Assembly: GCF_003610555.1 (NCBI RefSeq) | Contig: NZ_RAPQ01000010.1 | Span: forward strand, 620,001-684,000 | Source: Marinifilum flexuosum | GTDB lineage: Bacteria > Bacteroidota > Bacteroidia > Bacteroidales > Marinifilaceae | Length of the DNA: 64,000 bases | Direction: 5' to 3' | Shown: piece after piece, positions 18,302-27,992 of the stretch | Layout of the letters: each line of letters starts with the position of its first letter | Numbering within the stretch: the stretch's first letter is position 1 | Translations under genes and position numbers: made by a program | Notes under the pieces: generated by a model | The model's input: only the letters and a program-made list of their open reading frames with translations | The model's database searches: none | What the model was told of the DNA's origin: nothing

Positions 18302-19309
18302 TTAGCAAAACTTATAAATACATACATGCTTATACTTCTCCCCTGGCCTTAAAATTGCATTCGGGAAGTGCTCATAGTTTGGAGAATTTGGAAAAATCTG
18401 CGTTTCCATAGCAAGCCCTGCACACTGTATAATTGGTGCTCCTTTTTTACCTATTTCCGAGCCATCGAAATGAGCACCTGTGTAAATTTGAATACCTGGC
18501 TGATCGGTATAAACTTCCATTTTTCGTCCCGATTCCGGATCTGAAAGCACTCCTGCCAGCTTTATCGTTCCATCGAAATCATCCAAAACAAAATTGTGAT
18601 CAATACCATCAAACATCCTGATTTGCTCATGATCTGTTTTGCATGCTGATTCTACTGTTTTTGTATTTGTAAAATCGAATGGCGTATCCTTTACCAATAC
18701 GATATCTCCAGATGTAGTTCCCAATTCCGCAGAAATAGGTGTATAGTTTGAGGCATTTAATAGCAACTCATGATTCATTGCCGATCCATTGCCTGCACCA
18801 TTCAAATTGAAATAAGGATGACTTGTTAAATTAATTACTGTTGACTTTGATGTTTGTGCTTCATAAGCAATAACGAATTGATTATCATCTGTCAATCCGT
18901 ATATTACTGAAACCTCCAATTTGCCCGGATAATTCTGATCGCCATCTTCACTAACTAGGCTTAATTGATAGGCCTGTACATATCTATCAATTTCAACAGC
19001 ACTTACCTTCCAATTTCTTCGATTGAATCCATCAACACCTCCATGCAAATGGTTGGTTTCATTATTACAATCCAATTGAAATTTTTCTCCCTCAATTTCA
19101 AATTCGCCATTTACAATGCGGTTGGCATAACGACCACAAAGGGCGCCAAAATACGCATCGCCATTAAGGGTTTCCTCAATGGTATCGTACCCCACCACAA
19201 CATCGGCAACATTGCCTTTTGCATCAGGAACTTTAATTGAAATGATTTGACCGCCACGAGCAATAAAATCAATCTCTATACTTTTATTTTTGAGTGTATA
19301 AACCTGCAT
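18302..19309 (-). CDS. galM: Aldose 1-epimerase (galactose mutarotase)
   Basis: GalM interconverts beta- and alpha-D-galactose so that GalK can act on the alpha form. The 335-residue protein carries FIARGGQIISIKVPD, the catalytic-His block TNHLHGGVDGFNRRNW, a second His in LTSHPYFNLNG, and the C-terminal acid in QCAGLAMETQ. There is no signal peptide, so it should be cytoplasmic. It is the last gene of the operon, 25 bases after galE. Confidence 0.95.
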   Translation of the reverse strand: MQVYTLKNKSIEIDFIARGGQIISIKVPDAKGNVADVVVGYDTIEETLNGDAYFGALCGRYANRIVNGEFEIEGEKFQLDCNNETNHLHGGVDGFNRRNWKVSAVEIDRYVQAYQLSLVSEDGDQNYPGKLEVSVIYGLTDDNQFVIAYEAQTSKSTVINLTSHPYFNLNGAGNGSAMNHELLLNASNYTPISAELGTTSGDIVLVKDTPFDFTNTKTVESACKTDHEQIRMFDGIDHNFVLDDFDGTIKLAGVLSDPESGRKMEVYTDQPGIQIYTGAHFDGSEIGKKGAPIIQCAGLAMETQIFPNSPNYEHFPNAILRPGEKYKHVCIYKFC

Positions 19310-19334
19310 GATTATCTTTTAATATTGCGAAACC

Positions 19335-20351
19335 TTACAATGTTTTTTGCCAATTCCAGGCCGAAAGCAAAGTTTCATCAAGACTTTTTTCCGATTGCCA
19401 TCCCAACTCTCTATTAGAATATGAAGTATCTGCATAAATCTGCTCTATATCTCCAGCTCTTCTTCCAACTATTTTATGAGGAACTTTCTCACCTGTTGAT
19501 CTTTCGAATGATTCTATAATTTCAAGTACAGAAACACCAGATCCTGTTCCAACATTAAAATATTCGTAGTTCGATGTATTCTTATCTTGCAACAAACGCT
19601 CAATGGCTACCACATGTGCTTTAGCCAAATCTACCACATTAATGTAATCTCTTATGCACGATCCGTCAGTTGTGTTGTAATCATTTCCGAAAACACTAAG
19701 TTCTGGGCGAATGCCTGCCACTGTTTGTGTTAAGAAAGGAATAAGGTTATTAGGAACACCCAATGGCAATTCCCCAATTTTTGAGCTTGGATGTGCTCCA
19801 ATTGGATTAAAATATCTTAGAGCAATTCCCTTCAGTTCAGGATGAGCTTTTGTTGTGTCTCGAATAATATCTTCACAAATTGACTTTGTATTTCCATAAG
19901 GAGACTCAGCCTCTTTTCGTGGAGTCGATTCAGTTACGGGCAGTTTATCAGGTTGTCCATAAACTGTACATGATGATGAGAAAACCAAATTTTGAATATT
20001 ATTCTCTTTCATCCCTTCCAAAATATTCATCAACGAGTTAAGGTTGTTGCGATAATACAACAAAGGTTTTTCAACCGATTCGCCAACAGCTTTTGATGCT
20101 GCAAAGTGAATAATGGCATCAATTCCACTATGCTTTTTAAAGAACTCATTACATTCACTCTCTACACTTAAATCGATTTGCTCGAATACTGGACGAATGC
20201 CAGAAATAGCTTCGATTCCATCCAAAACTTCAATCTTTGAATTTGAGAGATTATCAGCAATTACAACTTCGAATCCGCTATTTTGCAATTCTACAACAGT
20301 GTGAGAACCTATATAACCAGTTCCTCCAGTAACTAAAACCTTTTTTTTCAT
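19335..20351 (-). CDS. galE: UDP-glucose 4-epimerase, operon copy
   Basis: The 338-residue enzyme interconverts UDP-galactose and UDP-glucose with bound NAD. It has the Rossmann motif TGGTGYIGSH, the SSSCTVYG strand with catalytic Ser/Thr and the YxxxK pair in SPYGNTK. This copy sits in the Leloir operon between the symporter and galM. A second galE at 40794 is about 84 percent identical by a hand count (about 53 differences over 338 residues). Confidence 0.96.
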   Translation of the reverse strand: MKKKVLVTGGTGYIGSHTVVELQNSGFEVVIADNLSNSKIEVLDGIEAISGIRPVFEQIDLSVESECNEFFKKHSGIDAIIHFAASKAVGESVEKPLLYYRNNLNSLMNILEGMKENNIQNLVFSSSCTVYGQPDKLPVTESTPRKEAESPYGNTKSICEDIIRDTTKAHPELKGIALRYFNPIGAHPSSKIGELPLGVPNNLIPFLTQTVAGIRPELSVFGNDYNTTDGSCIRDYINVVDLAKAHVVAIERLLQDKNTSNYEYFNVGTGSGVSVLEIIESFERSTGEKVPHKIVGRRAGDIEQIYADTSYSNRELGWQSEKSLDETLLSAWNWQKTL

Positions 20352-20429
20352 CCTTATAGTTTGATACTTTACAACAATGACACACTTAATTGAGCAAGTG
20401 TGTCATCGCAATATTTTGTTTTATTTTCT

Positions 20430-22091
20430 CTACCAGAAGATTGCGTACAAAGCAACCAATAAAATGCAAATGGTGTAAGCAACAATATTAAATACCTTAC
20501 CTGTTGCAAATGTTTTTCTGCTAATCTCTATACCTTTTTCATCATCAGCACCCTTATTCTGTAGGTGGCTAACCAAAATGATAACCAATGCTGAAAGAAC
20601 TGCTGTATAACCCATTTGATCCATAAATGGAACATTAACAAATATAGATTCGAGACTTGTACCAGCTACCCATCCATTAGGAGCCACTTTAAAATACATG
20701 GCAATTGGAATAGATGCCAACACCCCTGCAATAGCACCTTTGTTTGTTGATTTTTTCCAGAATAATCCCAACATAAATACGGCCAGGATACCTGGACTAA
20801 CTACTCCTGTGTATTCCTGAATAAATTGGAAAGCCTGATCCAAACCTGCTAATTGAGGAGCAATACATCCTGCAATTAATAATGCAACTGCCGCAGAAAT
20901 TCTACCAGTATTTACCGTTTGTTTATCACTTGCATTAGGATTAAAATACGGTTTGTAAATATCCATTGTAAAAATGGTTGATGTAGAGTTTAGCATAGAT
21001 GCTAATGACGATACAATAGCCGCTGCCAATGCTGCAAACGCCACACCTTTTAAACCTGTTGGTAAAAATTGCAACAACCATGGATACGCTTTATCTGCAG
21101 ATTCCATTGTTGGAATATTATTTTGAGCTGCATCTCCTAAAGATGTCATAATTGTTCCATCATTCACCATTACATATGCAGCAATTCCAGGTATTACAAC
21201 AATCAAAGGAATGATTAACTTCAAGAATCCGGCAAATACAATCCCTCTTTGAGATTCTTGCAATGACTTAGCTGCTAAAGTTCTTTGAATAATATACTGG
21301 TTGAAGCCCCAATAATAAAGGTTAGCAACCCACATTCCACCAACAATTACTCCAAGTCCCGGAAGGTTTTTATATTGATCGTGAGCTTTATCTAAAATCA
21401 TATGGAAAGAATCTGGAGCAGCTTCATAGATGTGCTTAAACCCGGCAAGTACACCTTCTCCTCCTGAAACAGTATCTAATGCAAGATAAGTAGTTACCAA
21501 TCCTCCTAAAATCAAGAAAACAACCTGAATTACATCAGTCCATGCAACTGCAGAAAGACCACCATAAAGCGAATAACTAGCTGCAAACAAAGCCAATCCT
21601 AATACACCATAAATCATTGGAATACCCATGATGGTTTCTAAAGCCAAAGCTCCCAAATACAATACGGAGGTAAGATTTACAAATACATACAATGCAATCC
21701 AGAAAACAGCCAAAATGGTTTTAAGGTTTTTTGAATAACGTTTCTCTACAAATTCAGGAATCGTATATAATCCTTTCTCAATGAAAATTGGCAGAAAGTA
21801 TTTACCTACAATAATTAAAGTTAAAGCAGCCATCCACTCATAAGAAGCAATTGCCAACCCAATTGCAAAACCAGATCCGGACATTCCTATGAATTGCTCT
21901 GCGGAAATATTTGCAGCAATTAATGAAGCCCCAATTGCCCACCAAGGCAAAGATTTTGAAGCTAAAAAATAATCATCTGCATTTTTTTGATGCCCTTCTT
22001 TATCACGCGACACCCATAAACCTACTCCAACGATTACAATACCGTAAACGATAAAAATCACATAATCGAGAAAAGAAAATGTATTAGCCAT
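20430..22091 (-). CDS. Sodium/sugar symporter (SSS family), probable galactose importer
   Basis: The 553-residue integral membrane protein has the sodium:solute symporter pattern: 13-14 hydrophobic helices, the early block GASLIAANISAEQFIGMSGSGF and the SLYGGLSAVAWTDVIQV segment seen in SGLT-type transporters. It likely couples inward sodium to galactose or a related hexose across the inner membrane. The substrate is inferred from its place between galT and galE in the Leloir operon. Confidence 0.9.
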   Translation of the reverse strand: MANTFSFLDYVIFIVYGIVIVGVGLWVSRDKEGHQKNADDYFLASKSLPWWAIGASLIAANISAEQFIGMSGSGFAIGLAIASYEWMAALTLIIVGKYFLPIFIEKGLYTIPEFVEKRYSKNLKTILAVFWIALYVFVNLTSVLYLGALALETIMGIPMIYGVLGLALFAASYSLYGGLSAVAWTDVIQVVFLILGGLVTTYLALDTVSGGEGVLAGFKHIYEAAPDSFHMILDKAHDQYKNLPGLGVIVGGMWVANLYYWGFNQYIIQRTLAAKSLQESQRGIVFAGFLKLIIPLIVVIPGIAAYVMVNDGTIMTSLGDAAQNNIPTMESADKAYPWLLQFLPTGLKGVAFAALAAAIVSSLASMLNSTSTIFTMDIYKPYFNPNASDKQTVNTGRISAAVALLIAGCIAPQLAGLDQAFQFIQEYTGVVSPGILAVFMLGLFWKKSTNKGAIAGVLASIPIAMYFKVAPNGWVAGTSLESIFVNVPFMDQMGYTAVLSALVIILVSHLQNKGADDEKGIEISRKTFATGKVFNIVAYTICILLVALYAIFW

Positions 22092-22178
22092 TGTATTTGA
22101 TTTTAGTTGAGGTTAAAGTTATTTGGAAGCTTTAGGCAGAGTAAATATTTTCTCCCTATATCCATTTCAACCTGATTA

Positions 22179-23234
22179 TTACCTCAATTTATAATGTATT
22201 TTTGATAGTTCTCTCAATCTTTTCGCTGCACCTTCGGCAGTAATATCGCGTTGTGGCGTACCCAGCATTTCGTATCCTACCATAAATTTCTTAACACTAG
22301 CCGAGCGTAACAAAGGTGGATAGAAATGCATGTGTAAATGCCACTCAGGATGTTCTTCTCCATCTGTTGGAGCTTGATGTAATCCTGCAGAATATGCAAA
22401 CGACACCTCAAACAAGTTGTCATACATAGTCGTTAATTTCTTGTAAACATCAGCCAAATCTGTTTTTTCCTCATCAGTCAATTCCAATAGATTCGACACC
22501 TCTCGTTTACTTATAATCATTGTTTCGAAAGGCCAAACTGCCCAAAACGGTACTAAAGCTACAAAAGAATTATTCTCAACCAAAATTCTTTCTTTTTTCT
22601 CGAGTTCCGATTTTAAATAATCAGACAACATGGTTCTTCCATGTTTTTCGAAATAGGCCAATTGATTTTCAGATTCTTTTGAAGTCTCCAGAGGCACCAG
22701 TTTAGAAGCCCAAATTTGCCCGTGAGGATGTGGATTAGAGCATCCCATAATGGAACCTTTGTTCTCAAATATCTGCACATAGCCAATATCCTCTCTGTCT
22801 CCCAATTCCTTATACTCCTTGCTCCAAAGATCAACTACCTTACGGATATTTTCTACTTTCATTTCAGGAACTGTAAGGCTATGGTTTGGACTAAAGCAAA
22901 TTACCTTACAAATTCCGGATTCACTTTCGGCTTTAAACAAATCACCATCTGAGAATTCTCCCTCAGGAGTATCTTGCAATAAAGCACTAAAATCATTCTG
23001 AAATGAATAAACATCCTCATAGTTTGGATTCTTTTCTCCGCCAACTCTTTCGTTAGTCGGGCACAAATAACATTGTGAATCATATTCAGGTCTTTTCTCC
23101 TCAACTACTTTTTCAACCTGACCTTGCCATGGTCTTTTCGACCTGTGAGGTGATACTAATATCCACTCCCCCGTTAATGGATTATATCTACGATGTGGAT
23201 TTTCAATGTAATCAAATTTCGCCATCTGGAACAT
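22179..23234 (-). CDS. galT: Galactose-1-phosphate uridylyltransferase
   Basis: GalT exchanges UMP between UDP-glucose and galactose 1-phosphate. The 351-residue protein has the zinc pair in [12 protein letters not shown], the nucleophilic HPH motif in [11 protein letters not shown] and the later [13 protein letters not shown] histidines. ATG is available at 23234 and at 23225 (MAKFDY); both leave a short gap after galK (8 or 17 bases) and I keep the longer form. It is in the HIT superfamily and acts in the cytoplasm. Confidence 0.96.
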   Translation of the reverse strand: MFQMAKFDYIENPHRRYNPLTGEWILVSPHRSKRPWQGQVEKVVEEKRPEYDSQCYLCPTNERVGGEKNPNYEDVYSFQNDFSALLQDTPEGEFSDGDLFKAESESGICKVICFSPNHSLTVPEMKVENIRKVVDLWSKEYKELGDREDIGYVQIFENKGSIMGCSNPHPHGQIWASKLVPLETSKESENQLAYFEKHGRTMLSDYLKSELEKKERILVENNSFVALVPFWAVWPFETMIISKREVSNLLELTDEEKTDLADVYKKLTTMYDNLFEVSFAYSAGLHQAPTDGEEHPEWHLHMHFYPPLLRSASVKKFMVGYEMLGTPQRDITAEGAAKRLRELSKIHYKLR

Positions 23235-23242
23235 TTTCTTGA

Positions 23243-24406
23243 TTATTCTATTCTTTTTCCTCCGTCACCGATTTCAGCAACATAAAACTCTCCAACAATA
23301 CCTGTCTTCTCGGTATATTCCTTTCCTACTCTCTCAATAAACTCTTCAACATACTCATCTTTTACCAGGCTAACAGTTGATCCTCCAAAACCACCTCCTG
23401 TCATTCTGGAACCAATAGTTCCTTCAATCTTTCTTGCTGCTTCAACCATAGTATCCAATTCATGACCTGTTACCTCATAATCATCACGAAGTGAATCGTG
23501 AGAACCATTCATTAACTGACCAAACTCTTTTAGGTTTCCTTTTTTAAGTTCTACTACAGCTTTCTTTGTTCTTTCAATTTCGCTAACCACATGATGCGCT
23601 CTTCTTCTGATCACCTTATCATCTATCAGGTTTTCTAATGAGTTGAATTCTGTCAGGCACAATTCACCTAAATTAGCAATCTTTCTGGAGGGGTTGATTG
23701 CCTCAACAGCTGCCTGACATTCAGCAACTCGTTCATTGTATTTTCCTTCATCCAAACTATGTGGACTATTGGTGTTTCCAATAACTATTTTAGTACCATC
23801 TAAATTTACAGGCACTAATTCGTACTCAAGATTATCACAATTCAAATATATGGCGTGATCTTTCTGTCCCATTCCAGATGCAAATTGATCCATTATACCA
23901 CACATTACACCAGCAAATTCATGCTCAGCTTTTTGACTATATTTCACAATACTCAACTGATCTTTGCCAAAATTATATTCTTCGTTAATTGCTACTCCTG
24001 TAACAACCTCTAAAGAAGCCGAAGATGATAAACCTGCACCATTGGGCACATTTCCCCAAAAGAGAACATCGGCACCACAATTTGGTTCCAAACCGTCTTT
24101 TTTAAATTGAGCAATTACTCCTATTACGTAATTTACCCAATTGCCTTTTTCAAGAGGTTCTGTTAATTTATCAAATCCAATTTTGTAGACCTTATCCTGA
24201 TTCAAAGATCTAAATTGAAAATAATTATTTTTTGATTTACGAATTAAACAATAGGTTCCAAATGATAATGCACATGGAAAAACAAATCCGCCATTATAAT
24301 CTGTGTGCTCACCAATTAGGTTCACACGACCTGGAGAAAAATACACATGACAATCTCCCTTCCCGTAAAATTTCTCAAACGCTATTTTTAATTCATTAAT
24401 TTGCAT
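23243..24406 (-). CDS. galK: Galactokinase
   Basis: GalK phosphorylates alpha-D-galactose at C1 with ATP, the first committed Leloir step. The 387-residue GHMP kinase has the signature [15 protein letters not shown], the ATP loop [13 protein letters not shown] and the C-terminal [12 protein letters not shown]. It is the first structural gene of the operon, with a promoter and candidate operator directly upstream (24417-24468). Confidence 0.96.
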   Translation of the reverse strand: MQINELKIAFEKFYGKGDCHVYFSPGRVNLIGEHTDYNGGFVFPCALSFGTYCLIRKSKNNYFQFRSLNQDKVYKIGFDKLTEPLEKGNWVNYVIGVIAQFKKDGLEPNCGADVLFWGNVPNGAGLSSSASLEVVTGVAINEEYNFGKDQLSIVKYSQKAEHEFAGVMCGIMDQFASGMGQKDHAIYLNCDNLEYELVPVNLDGTKIVIGNTNSPHSLDEGKYNERVAECQAAVEAINPSRKIANLGELCLTEFNSLENLIDDKVIRRRAHHVVSEIERTKKAVVELKKGNLKEFGQLMNGSHDSLRDDYEVTGHELDTMVEAARKIEGTIGSRMTGGGFGGSTVSLVKDEYVEEFIERVGKEYTEKTGIVGEFYVAEIGDGGKRIE

Positions 24407-24416
24407 ATTATTTTAC

Positions 24417-24440
24417 TTACTGGTTGGTACTGGTCGGTAA
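24417..24440 (-). promoter_or_regulatory. Candidate operator of the galactose operon
   Basis: On the plus strand two 10-bp direct repeats, ACTGGTTGGT and ACTGGTCGGT (24419-24438), lie between flanking TTAC and GTAA ends, so the whole 24-bp block is also partly palindromic. It covers the region between the predicted -7 element and the galK start, where a bound GntR-family repressor would block transcription. A related ACCAGTA/TACTGGT core lies upstream of the regulator gene. Confidence 0.5.
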
Positions 24441-24468
24441 AGTTATTCTTTTTTTATTTAAATGCAAA
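24438..24468 (-). promoter_or_regulatory. Promoter of the galactose operon
   Basis: On the minus strand TTTG (24468-24465), a 19-base spacer and TAACTTTA (24445-24438) match the Bacteroidota promoter consensus except for the last base. The start would fall about 25 bases before the galK ATG, inside the candidate operator. Confidence 0.6.
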
Positions 24469-24535
24469 AGATCTAAAAAATAAAAGCTCTGACTCAATAG
24501 AATCAAAGCTTTAATTTTAAGTTATATCTTTTCTT

Positions 24536-25549
24536 TTACAGGGAGTTTCTCCTTATTAATTTTGACTGATTTTCAATCAGTTCTTTCTTAGAATGCAGTA
24601 CCATATCTGCCAGAATCTGCCCCATTTCTTTAAAATCTGTACTAATTGTAGTAATCCCATCGGCGACTACTTCTTTTAATGGTGTATCATTATAAGAAAT
24701 TATACCTAGATCTGAACCTATTTTTAATTTCTCAGATTTTGCTTCCTTTACAAGTGTAACCAAATCATTATCATTAGGAACTATATAAACCTCACCTTTT
24801 TTAATTTTATGACTTTCTAGAGTTTCAATTACTTCAAATTCCCACTGTTCCTGATAATGAGTAGCAAACTTTTTAAAACCTTTTAATTGTCCTATTGGTT
24901 CTTTTCCTCCAGGATAAACAAAATAGATTTTTTTATATTTTTCCAACAGGTTCAGTCCTGATTCCAATGCGCAAAATACATCCTCTTCAAAATTCTGATA
25001 AACAGCAGGGTAATGTTTTTTTAACGCAGCATTAGTCTGATCGAGTATATAAACTTCATTTTCAGGCAACTGTTGCAACACATTATACGCATCATTAAAC
25101 TTTGCAGGCATAATTATATATGATGTGTACTTGCCATTATTATTATCAATTAATTCTTTAAAAACTTTACGATTAAAGTGATGGAAATAAATATCAACAT
25201 TTGCCTTATCACCTAAATTCTCAATAAAGGAATTGTATAATATCTCTTTAAAGACATTAAATTCTTCGAAAAGAAGAAAGATGTTCTTTTTGAAACGAGT
25301 TGAAGTACTTGCCAGGTAGTAACCCTTACCAGGAACTGAAGATATAACACCACGAATTTTTAACTCATTATATGCAACAAGAACAGTATCTCTGGATAAA
25401 CCAAATTCTTTACAAATTGCATTAATCGAAGGTATCTTATCCCCAACATTTACAAGCCCTTTATCAATAGATTGCAGCAATGAGTTAATAAGTTGTTTAT
25501 ATTTCGGAATGCCCGAATCAGTAGTTACATTAAATATTTTAGAAGGCAT
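24536..25549 (-). CDS. GntR-type regulator with sugar-binding domain, probable galactose-operon regulator
   Basis: The 337-residue protein has an N-terminal GntR winged helix (about residues 12-80: SLLQSIDKGLVNVGDKIPS, then FGLSRDTVLVAYNEL) and a C-terminal LacI/periplasmic-binding-protein fold, as in AraR-like regulators. The C-terminal domain should bind a sugar and release the protein from DNA. Its position directly upstream of galK, in the same direction, makes it the likely regulator of the Leloir operon. A 129-base gap with its own promoter separates them. The ligand is inferred. Confidence 0.87.
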   Translation of the reverse strand: MPSKIFNVTTDSGIPKYKQLINSLLQSIDKGLVNVGDKIPSINAICKEFGLSRDTVLVAYNELKIRGVISSVPGKGYYLASTSTRFKKNIFLLFEEFNVFKEILYNSFIENLGDKANVDIYFHHFNRKVFKELIDNNNGKYTSYIIMPAKFNDAYNVLQQLPENEVYILDQTNAALKKHYPAVYQNFEEDVFCALESGLNLLEKYKKIYFVYPGGKEPIGQLKGFKKFATHYQEQWEFEVIETLESHKIKKGEVYIVPNDNDLVTLVKEAKSEKLKIGSDLGIISYNDTPLKEVVADGITTISTDFKEMGQILADMVLHSKKELIENQSKLIRRNSL

Positions 25550-25581
25550 CTTAAGTGTATTTATTTACATGCGTATAAATA

Positions 25582-25622
25582 CAAAGGTAACAAATTCCCA
25601 ACTGATACGCACCAGTATGGTG
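25582..25622 (-). promoter_or_regulatory. -7 element and palindrome upstream of the GntR-type regulator
   Basis: TACCTTTG (25589-25582, minus strand) is a perfect -7 element 32 bases before the regulator ATG. CACCAGTATGGTG (25610-25622) is an imperfect palindrome (CACC-N5-GGTG) placed where the -33 region should be, and it shares the ACCAGTA core with the gal operator. This suggests autoregulation. Confidence 0.42.
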
Positions 25623-25638
25623 ACTGAAAGATTCTATA

Positions 25639-26547
25639 TTAATTTTTGTAAGCTGACATTCTACTTTGAATTGTATCTCTTAACACATCAATATCAATAC
25701 TAAAATCTTCTGAATAAAACTTCCTAATCAATTCCAACTTTCTTCTAATTAATTCCTTCCCATTATTTAATTCCATACATGAATTAGGATCGGAAAAATC
25801 CTCACAATTCCAATCTTTTAGGTAGGTTGAATTAAAATATACTGTATCCTGAACTAAAAAGTGAGAGGTTAGTTGAGCAAAATCTTCAAATTGATTTTTC
25901 GTACCGTAAGCACTCACCATCCCTCGCCTAATTGCATCTGATAATGATACTCCATTTCTCCAACCTTCTCCAATATATCCTAAAGGTGAAATGCTATTGA
26001 ACCCATTGGGTAATCCTTTCTTTTGATGAACAATATGGGAAAATTCATGATGCATTGTTATCAATTGATTTTCTAACCAAATTCGATCATCCAAATCAAA
26101 AGCATTTAAATTTATTAAAATTACCCTGGCACCATTTTCGGCATACCCCAACATTCTTTCGCCTTCGCTTTCATAAATATATGATCCTATGTATACCAAC
26201 TCTTTAGGCATATATTCCTGTATAAATAATTTTGATTCATCAGACAATACAAGAAAAGGTTTTACCCAAAGCTCATCTATCAATTTAGTAACTGGAATCA
26301 CCAAATCTTCTTTAATCGGATCTGCATTTTGATCTTTATTTAAAAACCGCGGATCCCACTCCCACCTTATTGCAGTTCCATATTTTTCAAGAATATTCTC
26401 CCTGATATAAACATCATTTGGATGATCAGACAATTTTATATCAGGTCCTTTATATTCGACATCCTCTGATTTATTGCAGGCTATAATTAATATTGCCATT
26501 ACAATACCAATTAAAAAAAGTGCAATATTAAAGTTCTTGTATTTCAT
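25639..26547 (-). CDS. SusCD-associated zinc-metallohydrolase lipoprotein
   Basis: This 302-residue lipoprotein has a signal peptide with Cys24 (LIIAC) and a zinc HExxH site at residues 167-171 (HEFSH). It matches the family of putative zinc metallohydrolase lipoproteins found downstream of SusC/SusD pairs. It should face the cell surface or periplasm; the natural substrate of the family is not known to me. The frame also opens with GTG at 26550, but that base belongs to the susD stop; the ATG at 26547-26545 is preferred, two bases after the susD TAG. It is the last gene of the sigma-regulated cluster. Confidence 0.8.
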   Translation of the reverse strand: MKYKNFNIALFLIGIVMAILIIACNKSEDVEYKGPDIKLSDHPNDVYIRENILEKYGTAIRWEWDPRFLNKDQNADPIKEDLVIPVTKLIDELWVKPFLVLSDESKLFIQEYMPKELVYIGSYIYESEGERMLGYAENGARVILINLNAFDLDDRIWLENQLITMHHEFSHIVHQKKGLPNGFNSISPLGYIGEGWRNGVSLSDAIRRGMVSAYGTKNQFEDFAQLTSHFLVQDTVYFNSTYLKDWNCEDFSDPNSCMELNNGKELIRRKLELIRKFYSEDFSIDIDVLRDTIQSRMSAYKN

Positions 26548-26549
26548 CA

Positions 26550-27971
26550 CTATCTTGGGTTAGGCTTTAAACCATTTACTATGGCAGATTGTGGTATTTG
26601 TATTGCAGTTCTTATATCATTTGGGATAAGTTGAAAAGTATTGCCCTGAATATCTTTATGCTTAATCGAAAGTTCGAATCTTTTAATATCAAACCATCTC
26701 AATCCTTCATCTAAAAACTCCTTTCTTCTTTCATCCAATAAAAAAAGTTTCATAGCATTTTGTGCATCAGACAAAGAATAATGCTCTTTAATCTTATTCA
26801 AATCCAATTTTCCTCCTTCCATATATCTCTTTGCCGCCAGGATATGATAATCATGTAATGCAATTTCATATTCTCCTTGCATAATGTAACACTCCATTCT
26901 ATTCAAAAGCACCTCTTCTCCTTTTAGTTCACTTTGAATAAAATAGGGAAATCCTGTATTAGAAGTTGTATAGCGGAACAGTTCATGGTACTTTGGAACA
27001 ACAATAGCTCCAGTTCTATAACTCCATCTCTGATCCCTAACATCTAATTCTTCCTGAATATTATCATTAAAAAGTTCAATAAAAATCTTTTTATCACTCC
27101 TGTAACCATAATTAGCCCTGGCATAGAATGATTCTTTTCTTATTGCAATTAAATTGGATTTTTCTTTTACATTGGAATTTTTAGCTGCCATTTCATCAAA
27201 AGTAGTCCCTTGATAAATTTTAAATAAGTCCCTCACATAATCATTGGGATTATCATCGAGAACCAAATTACAATACTTTAAACTATTTGAATAATCTTTC
27301 TTATAAAGATAAAATCTTGCAGCAAATGCATAAGCTGCTTTTCTTGTGAAATGATATTTTTTTGATCCAATAAAATAATCATCCTTTAACAATGAAAGTC
27401 CTGTAATTAAATCTCTTTCGATTTTATCGTAAACCTGTTTAACCGATCCCCTTGAGTAATTCTCAAACAGTCCATCCTCTACTACTTCTACATACGGAAT
27501 ACCAAGATCATCTTCCGATGTTTCACCTCTATAATGTTTTGAAAAAACATTCACGAGTAAAAAATGATTATAAGCTCTAGAAATTAATGCTTCAGCTCTC
27601 ACAACAGATCTATGATCATCATCTCCTGAAACTTTATCTATAACAGCCAATGCTTCATTGCAATGAGCTATTGCATAATATGTATTTTCCCAAAAATAAG
27701 TGGTAGACTCCTGAGCTTCATAAGAATCCATTGAAATCCATTGAAAAGCTTCAGTCATATGGTCTTTTTGGGTATTATCAGGAATGGCCGACACATTGTC
27801 CGTCATCCATTCAATAAAAAGATATGTGCTCTCATTATACGAATTAGCAACTAACTTGGCAATATCTTTAACTGTTTGCAACTCCTTTCTATCATCTGGG
27901 TTTTCATCGAGATAGGAATCACAAGAAATCGAAAGTACAGTTATAAGTAATATGCCAAAAAGTCTGTTCAT
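26550..27971 (-). CDS. SusD/RagB-family nutrient-binding outer-membrane lipoprotein
   Basis: The 473-residue protein has a lipoprotein signal with Cys17 (SISC) followed by DSYLDENPDDR, the classical SusD start. It has the helical TPR-like core (EALISRAYNHFLLVNVFSKHY) and the C-terminal LFLLDERRKEFLDEGLRWFDIKRF block of the family. SusD proteins are lids on SusC channels at the cell surface and bind glycans or peptides. It starts 21 bases after susC. Confidence 0.93.
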   Translation of the reverse strand: MNRLFGILLITVLSISCDSYLDENPDDRKELQTVKDIAKLVANSYNESTYLFIEWMTDNVSAIPDNTQKDHMTEAFQWISMDSYEAQESTTYFWENTYYAIAHCNEALAVIDKVSGDDDHRSVVRAEALISRAYNHFLLVNVFSKHYRGETSEDDLGIPYVEVVEDGLFENYSRGSVKQVYDKIERDLITGLSLLKDDYFIGSKKYHFTRKAAYAFAARFYLYKKDYSNSLKYCNLVLDDNPNDYVRDLFKIYQGTTFDEMAAKNSNVKEKSNLIAIRKESFYARANYGYRSDKKIFIELFNDNIQEELDVRDQRWSYRTGAIVVPKYHELFRYTTSNTGFPYFIQSELKGEEVLLNRMECYIMQGEYEIALHDYHILAAKRYMEGGKLDLNKIKEHYSLSDAQNAMKLFLLDERRKEFLDEGLRWFDIKRFELSIKHKDIQGNTFQLIPNDIRTAIQIPQSAIVNGLKPNPR

Positions 27972-27992
27972 GATAGAGCAATCAGTTTAAAC

